This document shows, piece after piece, positions 53,111 through 60,869 of a DNA stretch of 64,000 bases (within the stretch, counting starts at the first letter, position 1; each line of letters opens with the position of its first letter). This stretch comes from Vibrio syngnathi (lineage in GTDB: Bacteria; Pseudomonadota; Gammaproteobacteria; Enterobacterales; Vibrionaceae). The translations under genes and the position numbers were made by a program. The DNA is taken from positions 124,001 to 188,000 of the forward strand of contig NZ_CP017916.1 of assembly GCF_002119525.1 (NCBI RefSeq), written 5' to 3'. Under the pieces are notes generated by a model. That model made no database searches. It saw nothing but the letters and a program-made list of their open reading frames with translations, and was not told where the DNA came from.

Positions 53111-53297
53111 TTGTTATAATTGTAATTTTCGCTAGCAAACAAATTTTTAACATGCTCCTGTAATTGGGTGCAAATTAAGCATGGATTTAAAAGTTAATAA
53201 CTTGATCTAGGTTGCAAAGCACACAGCTTTTACCCTTCAATCAGTGTTAGAATACTTGCCATCAAAACTAGACAAGATTGAATTGGAATTTAACGGA

Positions 53298-54365
53298 ATG
53301 ACCGAATTAAAAAACGATCGCTATTTACGCGCACTTTTAAAACAGCCTGTTGATTACACACCGGTATGGATGATGCGCCAAGCTGGCCGCTATCTTCCAG
53401 AGTACAAAGCAACGCGCGCTGAAGCGGGCGATTTCATGTCTTTGTGCAAAAACGCTGAACTAGCATCAGAAGTAACACTTCAACCTTTACGTCGTTTCCC
53501 GCTTGATGCGGCAATCTTGTTCTCAGACATCCTAACTATCCCTGATGCAATGGGCTTAGGCTTGTATTTTGAAACAGGTGAAGGTCCTAAGTTTGAACGT
53601 CCTATCACGTGTAAAGCTGACGTAGAGAAGATTGGTTTACCAGATCCTGAAGGCGAGCTTCAATACGTAATGAATGCCGTTCGTCAGATCCGTAAAGATC
53701 TGAAAGGCGAAGTGCCACTGATTGGTTTCTCTGGTAGCCCTTGGACACTGGCAACTTATATGGTTGAAGGCAGCAGCTCGAAGGCGTTTACTAAGATCAA
53801 GAAGATGATGTACGCAGAGCCACAAACGCTGCATTTACTTCTAGATAAGCTGGCTGACACCGTTATTGAATACCTGAACGCGCAAATTAAAGCGGGTGCA
53901 CAATCAGTAATGGTATTTGATACATGGGGTGGTGTACTGACTCCGCGTGACTACAACCTGTTCTCACTGCAATACATGCACAAAATCGTTGATGGCTTAA
54001 TCCGTGAAAACGAAGGTCGCCGTGTACCGGTTACTCTGTTCACTAAGAACGGTGGCATGTGGCTAGAATCTATCGCAGCGACTGGCTGTGATGCAGTTGG
54101 CCTCGACTGGACAATCAATATTGCTGATGCAAAAGCACGTATTGGCGATAAAGTGGCTCTACAAGGCAACATGGATCCATCAGTACTTTACGCACAACCT
54201 GAGCGTATTCGTGAAGAAGTCGGCACTATCCTTGAAGGTTTTGGTGACGGCGGTACTGGCCACGTATTTAACCTTGGCCATGGTATTCACCTAGATGTGC
54301 CACCAGAAAATGCTGGTGTATTTGTGGACGCAGTTCACGACCTATCTAAGCCATACCATAAGTAA
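53298..54365 (+). CDS. hemE: Uroporphyrinogen decarboxylase HemE
   Basis: HemE removes four carboxyl groups from uroporphyrinogen III to give coproporphyrinogen III in heme synthesis. The 355-aa product has the N-terminal signature [15 protein letters not shown] with the substrate-binding Arg residues, then [15 protein letters not shown] and [16 protein letters not shown]. The C-terminus has [16 protein letters not shown] use the ATG at 53298 ([16 protein letters not shown], family start). An in-frame TTG at 53244 adds 18 residues without homology. A terminator follows. Confidence 0.98.
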   Translation: MTELKNDRYLRALLKQPVDYTPVWMMRQAGRYLPEYKATRAEAGDFMSLCKNAELASEVTLQPLRRFPLDAAILFSDILTIPDAMGLGLYFETGEGPKFERPITCKADVEKIGLPDPEGELQYVMNAVRQIRKDLKGEVPLIGFSGSPWTLATYMVEGSSSKAFTKIKKMMYAEPQTLHLLLDKLADTVIEYLNAQIKAGAQSVMVFDTWGGVLTPRDYNLFSLQYMHKIVDGLIRENEGRRVPVTLFTKNGGMWLESIAATGCDAVGLDWTINIADAKARIGDKVALQGNMDPSVLYAQPERIREEVGTILEGFGDGGTGHVFNLGHGIHLDVPPENAGVFVDAVHDLSKPYHK

Positions 54366-54386
54366 TTCAGTCTGTGTTTTTAGAAA

Positions 54387-54418
54387 AAGCGCTGTCGAGA
54401 AATCGGCAGCGCTTTTTT
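54387..54418 (+). terminator. Terminator after hemE
   Basis: AGCGCTG-loop-CAGCGCT with T6, ~25 bp past the stop. Confidence 0.92.
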
Positions 54419-54473
54419 ATTATCTGTTTATCTGTACCCAATATCGGCTTAATCGTCGTTGATGTGCAGCTAA

Positions 54474-55067
54474 TTAGGTATTTGGATCATGGTAGGCCAA
54501 ATGCTCTGATACGTGCTTTCTGATATAGGGAATAACTTCACGCTCGAACCATGGGTTTTTGTTGAGCCAGATATTATTACGTGGTGAAGGGTGGGGAAGT
54601 GGCAAAAATTCTGGAGCCCAAGCCTGCCAGTTACGTACCGTTTCAGTGAGTGTGCTGGTGGCTTTATCTTTTAGATAATAGTTTTGCGCATACTGACCAA
54701 TCAGCAAGGTCATTTGGATGTTGGGCAGTGATTGCAGTACTTTTTGGTGCCATAGCGCAGCGCACTCCTTTCGAGGCGGTAGATCGCCACTTTTTCCCTT
54801 TCCTGGATAGCAAAAGCCCATCGGGACAATCGCGACTTTTTGTTCGTCATAAAACGTATCGCTATCCATCTCTAGCCATTCTCTCAATCGCTCGCCACTG
54901 GCGTCGTTCCAAGGGATAGATGATTCATGAACCTTGATACCGGGTGCTTGGCCTATGATTAACAAGCGCGCGTTTGGGTGTGCCTGAATCACTGGGTTTG
55001 CACCGTGTGATAAATGAGGTTCACAAGCGGTGCATTGTCGTATCTCGGTGAGCAGTGATGAGAACAT
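54474..55067 (-). CDS. Uracil-DNA glycosylase superfamily protein, family-4-like with Fe-S cysteines
   Basis: The 197-aa product has the superfamily motif A as GQAPG (residues 39-43) and motif B as HPSPRN (159-164). Four Cys at 12, 15, 86 and 102 follow the spacing C-x2-C-x70-C-x15-C of the 4Fe-4S cluster of family 4 glycosylases. In classical family 4 enzymes motif A is usually GEAPG, so Gln replaces Glu here. It probably removes uracil or another deaminated base. The ATG overlaps the stop of the upstream dehydrogenase (TAATG), which makes an operon. A copy of the dispersed hairpin repeat forms its last codons. Confidence 0.85.
   Translation of the reverse strand: MFSSLLTEIRQCTACEPHLSHGANPVIQAHPNARLLIIGQAPGIKVHESSIPWNDASGERLREWLEMDSDTFYDEQKVAIVPMGFCYPGKGKSGDLPPRKECAALWHQKVLQSLPNIQMTLLIGQYAQNYYLKDKATSTLTETVRNWQAWAPEFLPLPHPSPRNNIWLNKNPWFEREVIPYIRKHVSEHLAYHDPNT
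54478..54504. repeat. Copy 3 of dispersed 27-nt hairpin repeat
   Basis: GTATTTGG at the left pairs with GGCCAAATGC at the right. This copy lies inside the 3' end of the glycosylase gene and supplies its last residues. Confidence 0.55.
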
Positions 55068-55993
55068 TAGTAGCCTTTATCAAAATCAATGGTGTTATTC
55101 AGTGTAAAACCATCTCGCCATTGTTGGTAATTATTGGCGAAGATCTCCACGACCTGTCTTGGCTCACTGAGAGCCGCAATGTGTGGTGTGATGGTCACTT
55201 GCGGCAACGTCCAAAACGGATGTTCTTGTGTGAGAGGTTCGCATTCAAAGACATCTAAGAAAGCGTGTTCAACCCATTTATTCTTAATTGCAAGCAGTAA
55301 CGCTTTATTGTCTATGCTTTCCCCGCGACCCACATTAAACAGCAATACGTTAGAGCAGTAGCTTAAGGTGGTTTGATTGAGTAGTTGGTAGGTCTCATCC
55401 GTTGATGGCAGGGTGTTCACTACAATATCCGCTTGCTTTAGGGCAGCTTCTAATTCATTAATGTGGAAAGAGTCTTTGAAGGTTTCTTGCTTTGATGGGA
55501 TACCTGTCCGGTTGACACCTATAGTGTGAATACCAAAAGCAGCAGCGGTTTTCGCTAAATGGCTGCCAATTGACCCTGTTCCCAAAATCACCATGGTTTT
55601 GTCGGTTAGGCTGGTATAAAGCTGCGGCTGCCAGTTTCGCTGTTGTTGTTGCTGGTGGTAATGAGTGAAGTGCCTAAAGTGGCTGATTGTGTAACCCAAT
55701 ACGTATTCGGCAATAGCAGGACCGAAGATGCCTTTGACGTTGGTCAATGTGTAGTCCTGACGCAAATTCGGTTGGGTTAATTTGTTGATTCCTGCATAGG
55801 TACTTTGCATCCAGTCTAGATTTTTAAACTCATTAAGTCGCTCCGTTATTAAAGGAGGAGCTGCTAGTACGATCTCAGCTAATTCGGGGTTTTGAGTGAT
55901 TTCGAGGTCAGGTAACCCTTGGTTTATAATCAGTTGCGTATAGGTATCGTCATGCTCGGTAAGAATATAGAGCTTATTCGTGAAATTGTTCAT
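55067..55993 (-). CDS. D-isomer-specific 2-hydroxyacid dehydrogenase (GhrA-like)
   Basis: The 308-aa product has the nucleotide-binding motif GTGSIG (residues 138-143). The full catalytic triad is present: Arg223 (FNVGRGESID), Glu252 (DVFECEPL) and His271 (TPHIAA). Arg162 after the second Rossmann strand (VNRTG) favours NADPH over NADH. The family reduces glyoxylate, hydroxypyruvate or other 2-oxo acids; the precise substrate cannot be told from sequence. It overlaps the glycosylase gene by one base and is divergent from yjaG across 71 bp. Confidence 0.88.
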   Translation of the reverse strand: MNNFTNKLYILTEHDDTYTQLIINQGLPDLEITQNPELAEIVLAAPPLITERLNEFKNLDWMQSTYAGINKLTQPNLRQDYTLTNVKGIFGPAIAEYVLGYTISHFRHFTHYHQQQQQRNWQPQLYTSLTDKTMVILGTGSIGSHLAKTAAAFGIHTIGVNRTGIPSKQETFKDSFHINELEAALKQADIVVNTLPSTDETYQLLNQTTLSYCSNVLLFNVGRGESIDNKALLLAIKNKWVEHAFLDVFECEPLTQEHPFWTLPQVTITPHIAALSEPRQVVEIFANNYQQWRDGFTLNNTIDFDKGY

Positions 55994-56064
55994 CGGCTTA
56001 CCTTTTCCCCCCAGGGTTTATCAAGTACACTTTCGCTGTCTTTTTCTGCAATTATTGAGTGACT

Positions 56065-56652
56065 ATGCTTCAGAATCCACTGCAGGTTCGTCTTGAAAAG
56101 TTAGAACCTTGGCAACAAATTACTTTTATGGCGTGTCTATGTGAGCGTATGTATCCTAACTATGCCATGTTTTGTGAGAATACAGAATTTGCGGAAGCTC
56201 GAATCTACCGTGATGTTTTGGATAGCATTTGGGAAATCCTAACCGTTAAAACGGCAAAGGTGAACTTTGAGCGTCAACTTGAGAAAGTAGAAGAGCTATT
56301 CCCTAGCGCAGATGATTTTGATTTCTATGGTGTTTACCCTGCAATGGACGCATGCCAAGGCTTAGCAACATTAATCCATGGTCTACTTGATCGTGAGCAT
56401 ATGTTGGAAGCGGTAATTAAAGTGAGTCAACAATCGGTGAAGACGGTTGCTGAGCTTGAGTTTGCTCAAGGCGCTGAAGAAGTGACGAACGAAAACCAGA
56501 AAGAAAACGAAGCGGTATGTGAAGAGTGGGACGTTCAGTGGGCTATTTTCCGACCTCTACGTGAAACGACTGAGCGTGACCTAGAGTTGATCAAAGATCT
56601 ACGCCACGAGCTGCGTGAAGACCCAGTGAGCAACATTGGCGTTGCGTTATAA
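56065..56652 (+). CDS. yjaG: YjaG family protein (DUF416)
   Basis: This 195-aa all-helical cytoplasmic protein matches the YjaG/DUF416 family pattern. It has LEPWQQITFMACLCERMYPNY near the N-terminus (split at residue ~20), then YRDVLDSIWEIL and ERDLELIKDLRHELRED at the end. Its function is unknown. I use the ATG at 56065 (MLQNPLQVRLEKL); a GTG at 56059 is in frame. Its place just before hupA is conserved with E. coli, apart from the CNNM gene between them. Confidence 0.9.
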   Translation: MLQNPLQVRLEKLEPWQQITFMACLCERMYPNYAMFCENTEFAEARIYRDVLDSIWEILTVKTAKVNFERQLEKVEELFPSADDFDFYGVYPAMDACQGLATLIHGLLDREHMLEAVIKVSQQSVKTVAELEFAQGAEEVTNENQKENEAVCEEWDVQWAIFRPLRETTERDLELIKDLRHELREDPVSNIGVAL

Positions 56653-56679
56653 CAGATGTTGAGTTGTAGCGAATAGAAT

Positions 56680-56712
56680 AAAAAAACAAAGGCTCCTAGG
56701 GAGCCTTTGTTG
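56680..56712. terminator. Bidirectional terminator between yjaG and the CNNM gene
   Basis: ACAAAGGCTCC-TA-GGGAGCCTTTGT, with a long A-run on the left that becomes the T-run for the minus-strand gene, and a TTGTTG tract on the right. Confidence 0.85.
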
Positions 56713-56735
56713 TATCTGACGGTATCAAATTGAGA

Positions 56736-57887
56736 TTAAGCGTCTTTCTTGTCTTCTTTTTGAACCTTGCTTTCATCCGCTGACTTTGAGTCTGAGGTGT
56801 CGTTGTCTGCTAGAGTCTTTTCCTCTAGATCGTCCTCTTCATCGCGGTTTTCGATAACACCGTGTGTCTCTTTCCACGTTTCCCAGCGTTGGAACGCTAG
56901 CTCTTGCATGTCTGTGGTTTTATCTGCTTCGTCGACGATCTCTTCACCAACTAAGTGCTCAAATATGTCTTCAAGGGTGATGATGCCCTGAATTGTGCCG
57001 TACTCGTCCACAACCAAAGAAAGTTGCAGGCGGTTTGCCATCATTTGGTCAAAGGCCTTAGCCAAACCCATGTTGTTTAGTAATACGTGGATAGGGCGCA
57101 TCACTTCACCCAGAGCCTTCTCACCACAACCCGCTTGCTGCAATCTAAACAGCTCCAGACGGTGAACAAAACCAATGATATTGTCAGTTTGTTCGCTGTA
57201 GACCAATGGACGTGAGAACGGCGTATCTTTGTGTTGTTCTAGGAATACATTGACGCTCATTTCGGCATCGACGCGGAATACAACAGGGCGCGGTGTCATC
57301 ACTTGCGTCACGGGTACATCTTGAATACCTAGTAGGTTGCTCAGGATTTTTGATTCGCCTTCTGCAAACTCACCGCTCTCTTTTGCCAAAATAGCCATCG
57401 CAGATAGCTCATCACGCATTTTTGGTGCTTGGTGTCCGCGAGCTAGACGCTTGGTAATTTGCTCTGAGAACCAAACAAATGGTGTTAGGAAGAAGACCAT
57501 CCAACGAAGCACATTTGATGATGCTGGAGCAAGTTGACGCCAGTATGTCGCGCCAATGGTTTTTGGAACAATCTCAGACAAAACCAAAATACCCAAAGTC
57601 AGTACGGCAGAGAATACACCTAACCATTGGCTACCAAAAACGACAGCCGCTTGTGCACCTGCCGTCGCAGCACCGATGGTGTGCGCGATGGTGTTGAGCG
57701 TTAAAATTGACGCGAGCGGGCGGTCAATGTCTGTTTTCAGTTTGTCTAATGACTCTGCTGCAGGGTGCCCATTTTGTTTTAGTTGAGCAATGTAGCTCGG
57801 ACTAATACTCAAAAGTACAGCTTCCAAAACAGAACAAATGAAAGAAACTCCAATAGCAATGGAGACGTAAATAGTTAGCAGCAGCAT
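56736..57887 (-). CDS. CNNM/CBS-domain membrane protein (hemolysin C/CorC-like family)
   Basis: The 383-aa product has a CNNM (DUF21) transmembrane domain of about four helices (residues ~3-25, 58-83, 86-108 and 122-142, with LSEIVPKTIG). A CBS-domain pair (~195-315: VTQVMTPRPVVFRVD ... LVVDEYGTIQGIITLEDIFEHLVG) follows. The usual C-terminal CorC_HlyC domain is absent. Instead the protein ends in ~65 residues rich in Glu, Asp and Lys, probably disordered. CNNM proteins are linked to Mg2+ or Co2+ export; hemolysin activity should not be assumed. It is divergent from hupA. Confidence 0.88.
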   Translation of the reverse strand: MLLLTIYVSIAIGVSFICSVLEAVLLSISPSYIAQLKQNGHPAAESLDKLKTDIDRPLASILTLNTIAHTIGAATAGAQAAVVFGSQWLGVFSAVLTLGILVLSEIVPKTIGATYWRQLAPASSNVLRWMVFFLTPFVWFSEQITKRLARGHQAPKMRDELSAMAILAKESGEFAEGESKILSNLLGIQDVPVTQVMTPRPVVFRVDAEMSVNVFLEQHKDTPFSRPLVYSEQTDNIIGFVHRLELFRLQQAGCGEKALGEVMRPIHVLLNNMGLAKAFDQMMANRLQLSLVVDEYGTIQGIITLEDIFEHLVGEEIVDEADKTTDMQELAFQRWETWKETHGVIENRDEEDDLEEKTLADNDTSDSKSADESKVQKEDKKDA

Positions 57888-58157
57888 GTTTGCCCTTAAA
57901 TTAATTTGTACGCTTTAGCAGCGATTTAGCGTGGATTATAGAGAATAAGTAGTGGCTAGGTCATCATTAATTTTGCTCTCAGCCCCTTTTAAACAAGGGC
58001 TTGCCACTGAAATTCAGTAACAATTTGTGAGTGATTACTCATATTATGGCTAAAACTACGGCATTAGAGCTAAAGATCGACGACAAACCTTTGCCAGATG
58101 GGGCATTTATGTTTTAGAGTGAATCGAATTCAAAAATACAAAGAAGGGAAACCTAAA

Positions 58158-58430
58158 ATGAACAAGACTCAATTAATCGACTTTATTGCTGAAAAAGCGG
58201 ACCTTTCTAAAGCACAAGCTAAAGCTGCTCTAGAAGCGACTCTTGACGGTGTTACAGATGCTCTTAAAGATGGCGATCAAGTTCAGCTAATTGGTTTTGG
58301 TACTTTTAAAGTAAACCACCGTGCAGCTCGCACTGGTCGTAACCCAAAAACTGGTGACGAGATCCAAATCGCTGCTGCAAATGTTCCAGCATTTGTTGCA
58401 GGTAAAGCGCTGAAAGATTCAGTGAAATAA
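58158..58430 (+). CDS. hupA: DNA-binding protein HU-alpha
   Basis: HU is an abundant nucleoid protein that bends DNA without strong sequence preference. The 90-aa product starts [20 protein letters not shown] and has the DNA-embracing arm with [20 protein letters not shown], including the Pro that intercalates at the kink. The ATG at 58158 follows AGGGAAACC; longer in-frame starts are leader. A perfect 12-bp terminator stem follows, whose right arm overlaps the ribosome site of the next gene. Confidence 0.98.
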   Translation: MNKTQLIDFIAEKADLSKAQAKAALEATLDGVTDALKDGDQVQLIGFGTFKVNHRAARTGRNPKTGDEIQIAAANVPAFVAGKALKDSVK

Positions 58431-58436
58431 TCTAAA

Positions 58437-58477
58437 CTGTACCGAGGTAGTCGTATTCCACCTCGGTACAGGTTTTT
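58437..58477 (+). terminator. Terminator of hupA, overlapping the next ribosome site
   Basis: CTGTACCGAGGT (58437-58448) pairs perfectly with ACCTCGGTACAG (58460-58471), followed by GTTTTT. The ATG of the lipoprotein gene comes immediately after the T-run. Confidence 0.92.
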
Positions 58478-59179
58478 ATGAAAAAAGCATTTCTTCTCGT
58501 TTCACTATTATCTACATTTCTCATTGGCTGTTCATCAACCAGCCCTCGCAAAAACCTAGAGCAATTTGAAACTCACACCGGCGGCCAAGTCATGGGCGAC
58601 GCGACAAGTTTCTACTGGGTTACAAACAAGCTAACACAGCCTCATACTTCAGCTGACTACGTCACTGTAGGCGATTACGGCTGGTACCAAACGGACTATG
58701 CTTGGTCGGAAGGTATACTTCGTGAATTTATTCGTGAAGGTGAGCAACGTAATTCTTCTAATGAGCTGGTTCCGTATAGTGTCCATGTGCGTTTTAATAA
58801 GTCAGGCGAAGCTGTATATCAGCAGTATCGTATTGATAGTAAAATTTTGCCTATCCAAGTTAAGCAACTTGAAAGCTACCAGAAAGAAGCCAAGTCGGTT
58901 TTAGAAACTACGATGAAGCAGCATGACGAAGGGCTCAGACTGGTTCAGGGTTACTGGAATGGTCGTTCTTTTGAAACATGTGCTGCTGGTGGTGAGTTTG
59001 ATCGCTTTGAATTTAATCAGACCTTGCCAAGCTTCGTGATCGATCGATTGGCGTCTGTGGAAAGCTATGCGGCGTTTCTTGGCAGTGATTCACTAGGTAA
59101 GATGAGCGTAGAAGAGTTACTGATGCTGGCTGAAGACAGCCATGATTGTGTCGTTAGGCCGTCATTGTTGAAAGAATAG
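58478..59179 (+). CDS. DUF1481 lipoprotein (YjaH-like)
   Basis: The 233-aa product has a lipoprotein signal peptide with the lipobox LIGC (mature Cys18), followed by SSTSPRK. Ser at +2 predicts outer-membrane sorting. The rest is the DUF1481 domain found next to hupA in many gammaproteobacteria, with FYWVTNKLTQP and GDYGWYQTDYAW as recognisable blocks. It has two Cys (FETCAAGG and HDCVVRP) that may form a disulfide. Its function is unknown. Its ribosome site is inside the hupA terminator stem, so translation may depend on hupA readthrough. Confidence 0.87.
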   Translation: MKKAFLLVSLLSTFLIGCSSTSPRKNLEQFETHTGGQVMGDATSFYWVTNKLTQPHTSADYVTVGDYGWYQTDYAWSEGILREFIREGEQRNSSNELVPYSVHVRFNKSGEAVYQQYRIDSKILPIQVKQLESYQKEAKSVLETTMKQHDEGLRLVQGYWNGRSFETCAAGGEFDRFEFNQTLPSFVIDRLASVESYAAFLGSDSLGKMSVEELLMLAEDSHDCVVRPSLLKE

Positions 59180-59200
59180 CGATCAACTAAAGGATTGAGG

Positions 59201-59227
59201 GTATTTGGCTTGCTGTAGGCCAAGTGC
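59201..59227. repeat. Copy 4 of dispersed 27-nt hairpin repeat
   Basis: GTATTTGGCT at the left pairs with TAGGCCAAGTGC at the right. It lies 21 bp after the lipoprotein stop. Confidence 0.6.
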
Positions 59228-59272
59228 TGATTTGTCTGTACAGGTACAGATTCCTAGAGAGATTGAGTGATA

Positions 59273-59298
59273 AAAAGGCGCCTATCGAGGCGCCTTTT
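59273..59298. terminator. Bidirectional terminator between the lipoprotein gene and purD
   Basis: AAAAGGCGCC-TATCGA-GGCGCCTTTT is symmetrical and serves both convergent genes. Confidence 0.92.
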
Positions 59299-59348
59299 CT
59301 GTTGTTATTTGCTTGCGGTCATTCGAACATAAGCGAGTCGTAGACTGA

Positions 59349-60638
59349 TTACTGTTCTTGCTCGCGCGCAATCGCACGGTAACCGATGTCATTGCGGTGG
59401 AACATACCATTCCAGCTAACTTGCTTCGTCAACGCGTAAGCGCGCTCCTGAGCTTCAGAAACCGTATTGCCCAGTGCCGTTGCACAAAGTACACGGCCAC
59501 CGTTTGTCACAACGTCGCCAGCTTCGTTATTTGTCGTACCCGCGTGGAAAACCTTTTGGCCTTCAATTTCGCTGGTTGGCAGTGAAATAACGTCACCTTT
59601 TGCGTAGTCAGCAGGGTAACCGCCAGCCGCAAGAACAACACCGATAGAAGCGCGTGGATCCCACTTTGATTCAGCTTCGTCTAGCTTCTCATCGATAGCC
59701 ATTAGGCAAAGTTCAACAAGGTCTGATTCCATACGCATCATGATAGGCTGCGTTTCAGGGTCGCCAAAGCGGCAGTTGTATTCGATAACTTTAGGTGTGC
59801 CGTCAGCATCGATCATTAGACCTGCGTAAAGGAAACCTGTGTAAGGTGCGCCTTCTGCATCCATACCACGTACCGTTGGGTAGATAACTTCTTCAAGGAT
59901 ACGGTTATGGATTTCAGGCGTTACCACTGGAGCTGGAGAGTAAGCACCCATGCCGCCAGTATTAGGGCCAGTGTCTTTGTCGCCAACACGTTTGTGATCT
60001 TGGCTAGTAGCCATAGGAAGCACGCTAGAGCCGTCAACCATTACGATGAAGCTTGCTTCTTCGCCTTCAAGGAACTCTTCGATAACCACACGGCTGCCTG
60101 CTTCACCAAAGGCGTTGCCTGCTAGCATGTCTTTGATTGCGTCTTCTGCTTCTTCAAGGGTCATCGCAACGATAACGCCTTTACCCGCCGCAAGGCCGTC
60201 AGCTTTTACTACGATTGGAGCACCTTGCTCGCGTACGTAAGCGATAGCTGGCTCAATCTCAGTGAAGTTTGAGTAGTAACCTGTTGGGATATCATGACGA
60301 GCTAGGAAGTCTTTAGTGAATGCTTTAGAGCCTTCAAGCTGTGCTGCCGCTTGAGTTGGGCCGAAGATTGGTAGGCCAACTTCGCGGAATGCATCAACCA
60401 CACCAATAACCAATGGTGCTTCAGGGCCAACGATAGTCAGCTCGATTTTTTTATCTTGAGCAAACGCGACTAAACCTGCGATGTCTTCAACGCCGATGTT
60501 TACGTTCTCAAGTTTAGGCTCAAGCGCAGTACCTGCGTTACCTGGAGCAATGAATACTGTTTCAACGTTTGGGTTTTGTGCCGCTTTCCAACCAAGTGCA
60601 TGCTCACGACCGCCGGCACCGATAATCAATACATTCAT
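59349..60638 (-). CDS. purD: Phosphoribosylamine-glycine ligase PurD
   Basis: PurD makes GAR from phosphoribosylamine, glycine and ATP in de novo purine synthesis. The 429-aa product (E. coli 429) is an ATP-grasp enzyme. It starts MNVLIIGAGGREHALGWKAA, with IVVKADGLAAGKGVIVA for ATP binding. It has SQDHKRVGDKDTGPNTGGMGAYSP, split by the substrate loop at ~residue 220, and YNCRFGDPETQ for metal binding. It follows purH on the same strand, but a terminator and a long inverted repeat lie between them. Confidence 0.98.
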   Translation of the reverse strand: MNVLIIGAGGREHALGWKAAQNPNVETVFIAPGNAGTALEPKLENVNIGVEDIAGLVAFAQDKKIELTIVGPEAPLVIGVVDAFREVGLPIFGPTQAAAQLEGSKAFTKDFLARHDIPTGYYSNFTEIEPAIAYVREQGAPIVVKADGLAAGKGVIVAMTLEEAEDAIKDMLAGNAFGEAGSRVVIEEFLEGEEASFIVMVDGSSVLPMATSQDHKRVGDKDTGPNTGGMGAYSPAPVVTPEIHNRILEEVIYPTVRGMDAEGAPYTGFLYAGLMIDADGTPKVIEYNCRFGDPETQPIMMRMESDLVELCLMAIDEKLDEAESKWDPRASIGVVLAAGGYPADYAKGDVISLPTSEIEGQKVFHAGTTNNEAGDVVTNGGRVLCATALGNTVSEAQERAYALTKQVSWNGMFHRNDIGYRAIAREQEQ

Positions 60639-60660
60639 GTTTTATCCTTACATCAAAAAT

Positions 60661-60761
60661 CGTCATTCTCGAAGTTGAGGAACGAAACTATCGGGAATCT
60701 TCTTAGTTCGTTGAATAGAGAGATTCCGTATTACGCTCGTGCCTCACTATACGGAATGACG
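60661..60761. repeat. Long imperfect inverted repeat between purH and purD
   Basis: Left arm CGTCATTC...GAGG.ACGA...GGAATCT (60661-60700) pairs with right arm AGATTCC...TCGTGCCTC...GAATGACG (60721-60761) around a ~20-nt loop. It has the look of the intergenic palindromic repeats that are common in vibrios; copy number in the genome cannot be seen from here. Confidence 0.75.
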
Positions 60762-60833
60762 ATATCGAAAATATTAAGCTTTTAAGTCATGTTGATAGTT
60801 GAACCAACATGAGTAATGAATTCTTAAACCAAT

Positions 60834-60862
60834 AAAAAAGGCTCTAGGAAAACCTAGAGCCT
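60834..60862 (-). terminator. Terminator directly after purH
   Basis: On the minus strand GGCTCTAGG-TTTT-CCTAGAGCC is followed by T6, 8 bp past the purH stop and upstream of purD. Confidence 0.88.
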
Positions 60863-60869
60863 GTTCTGA

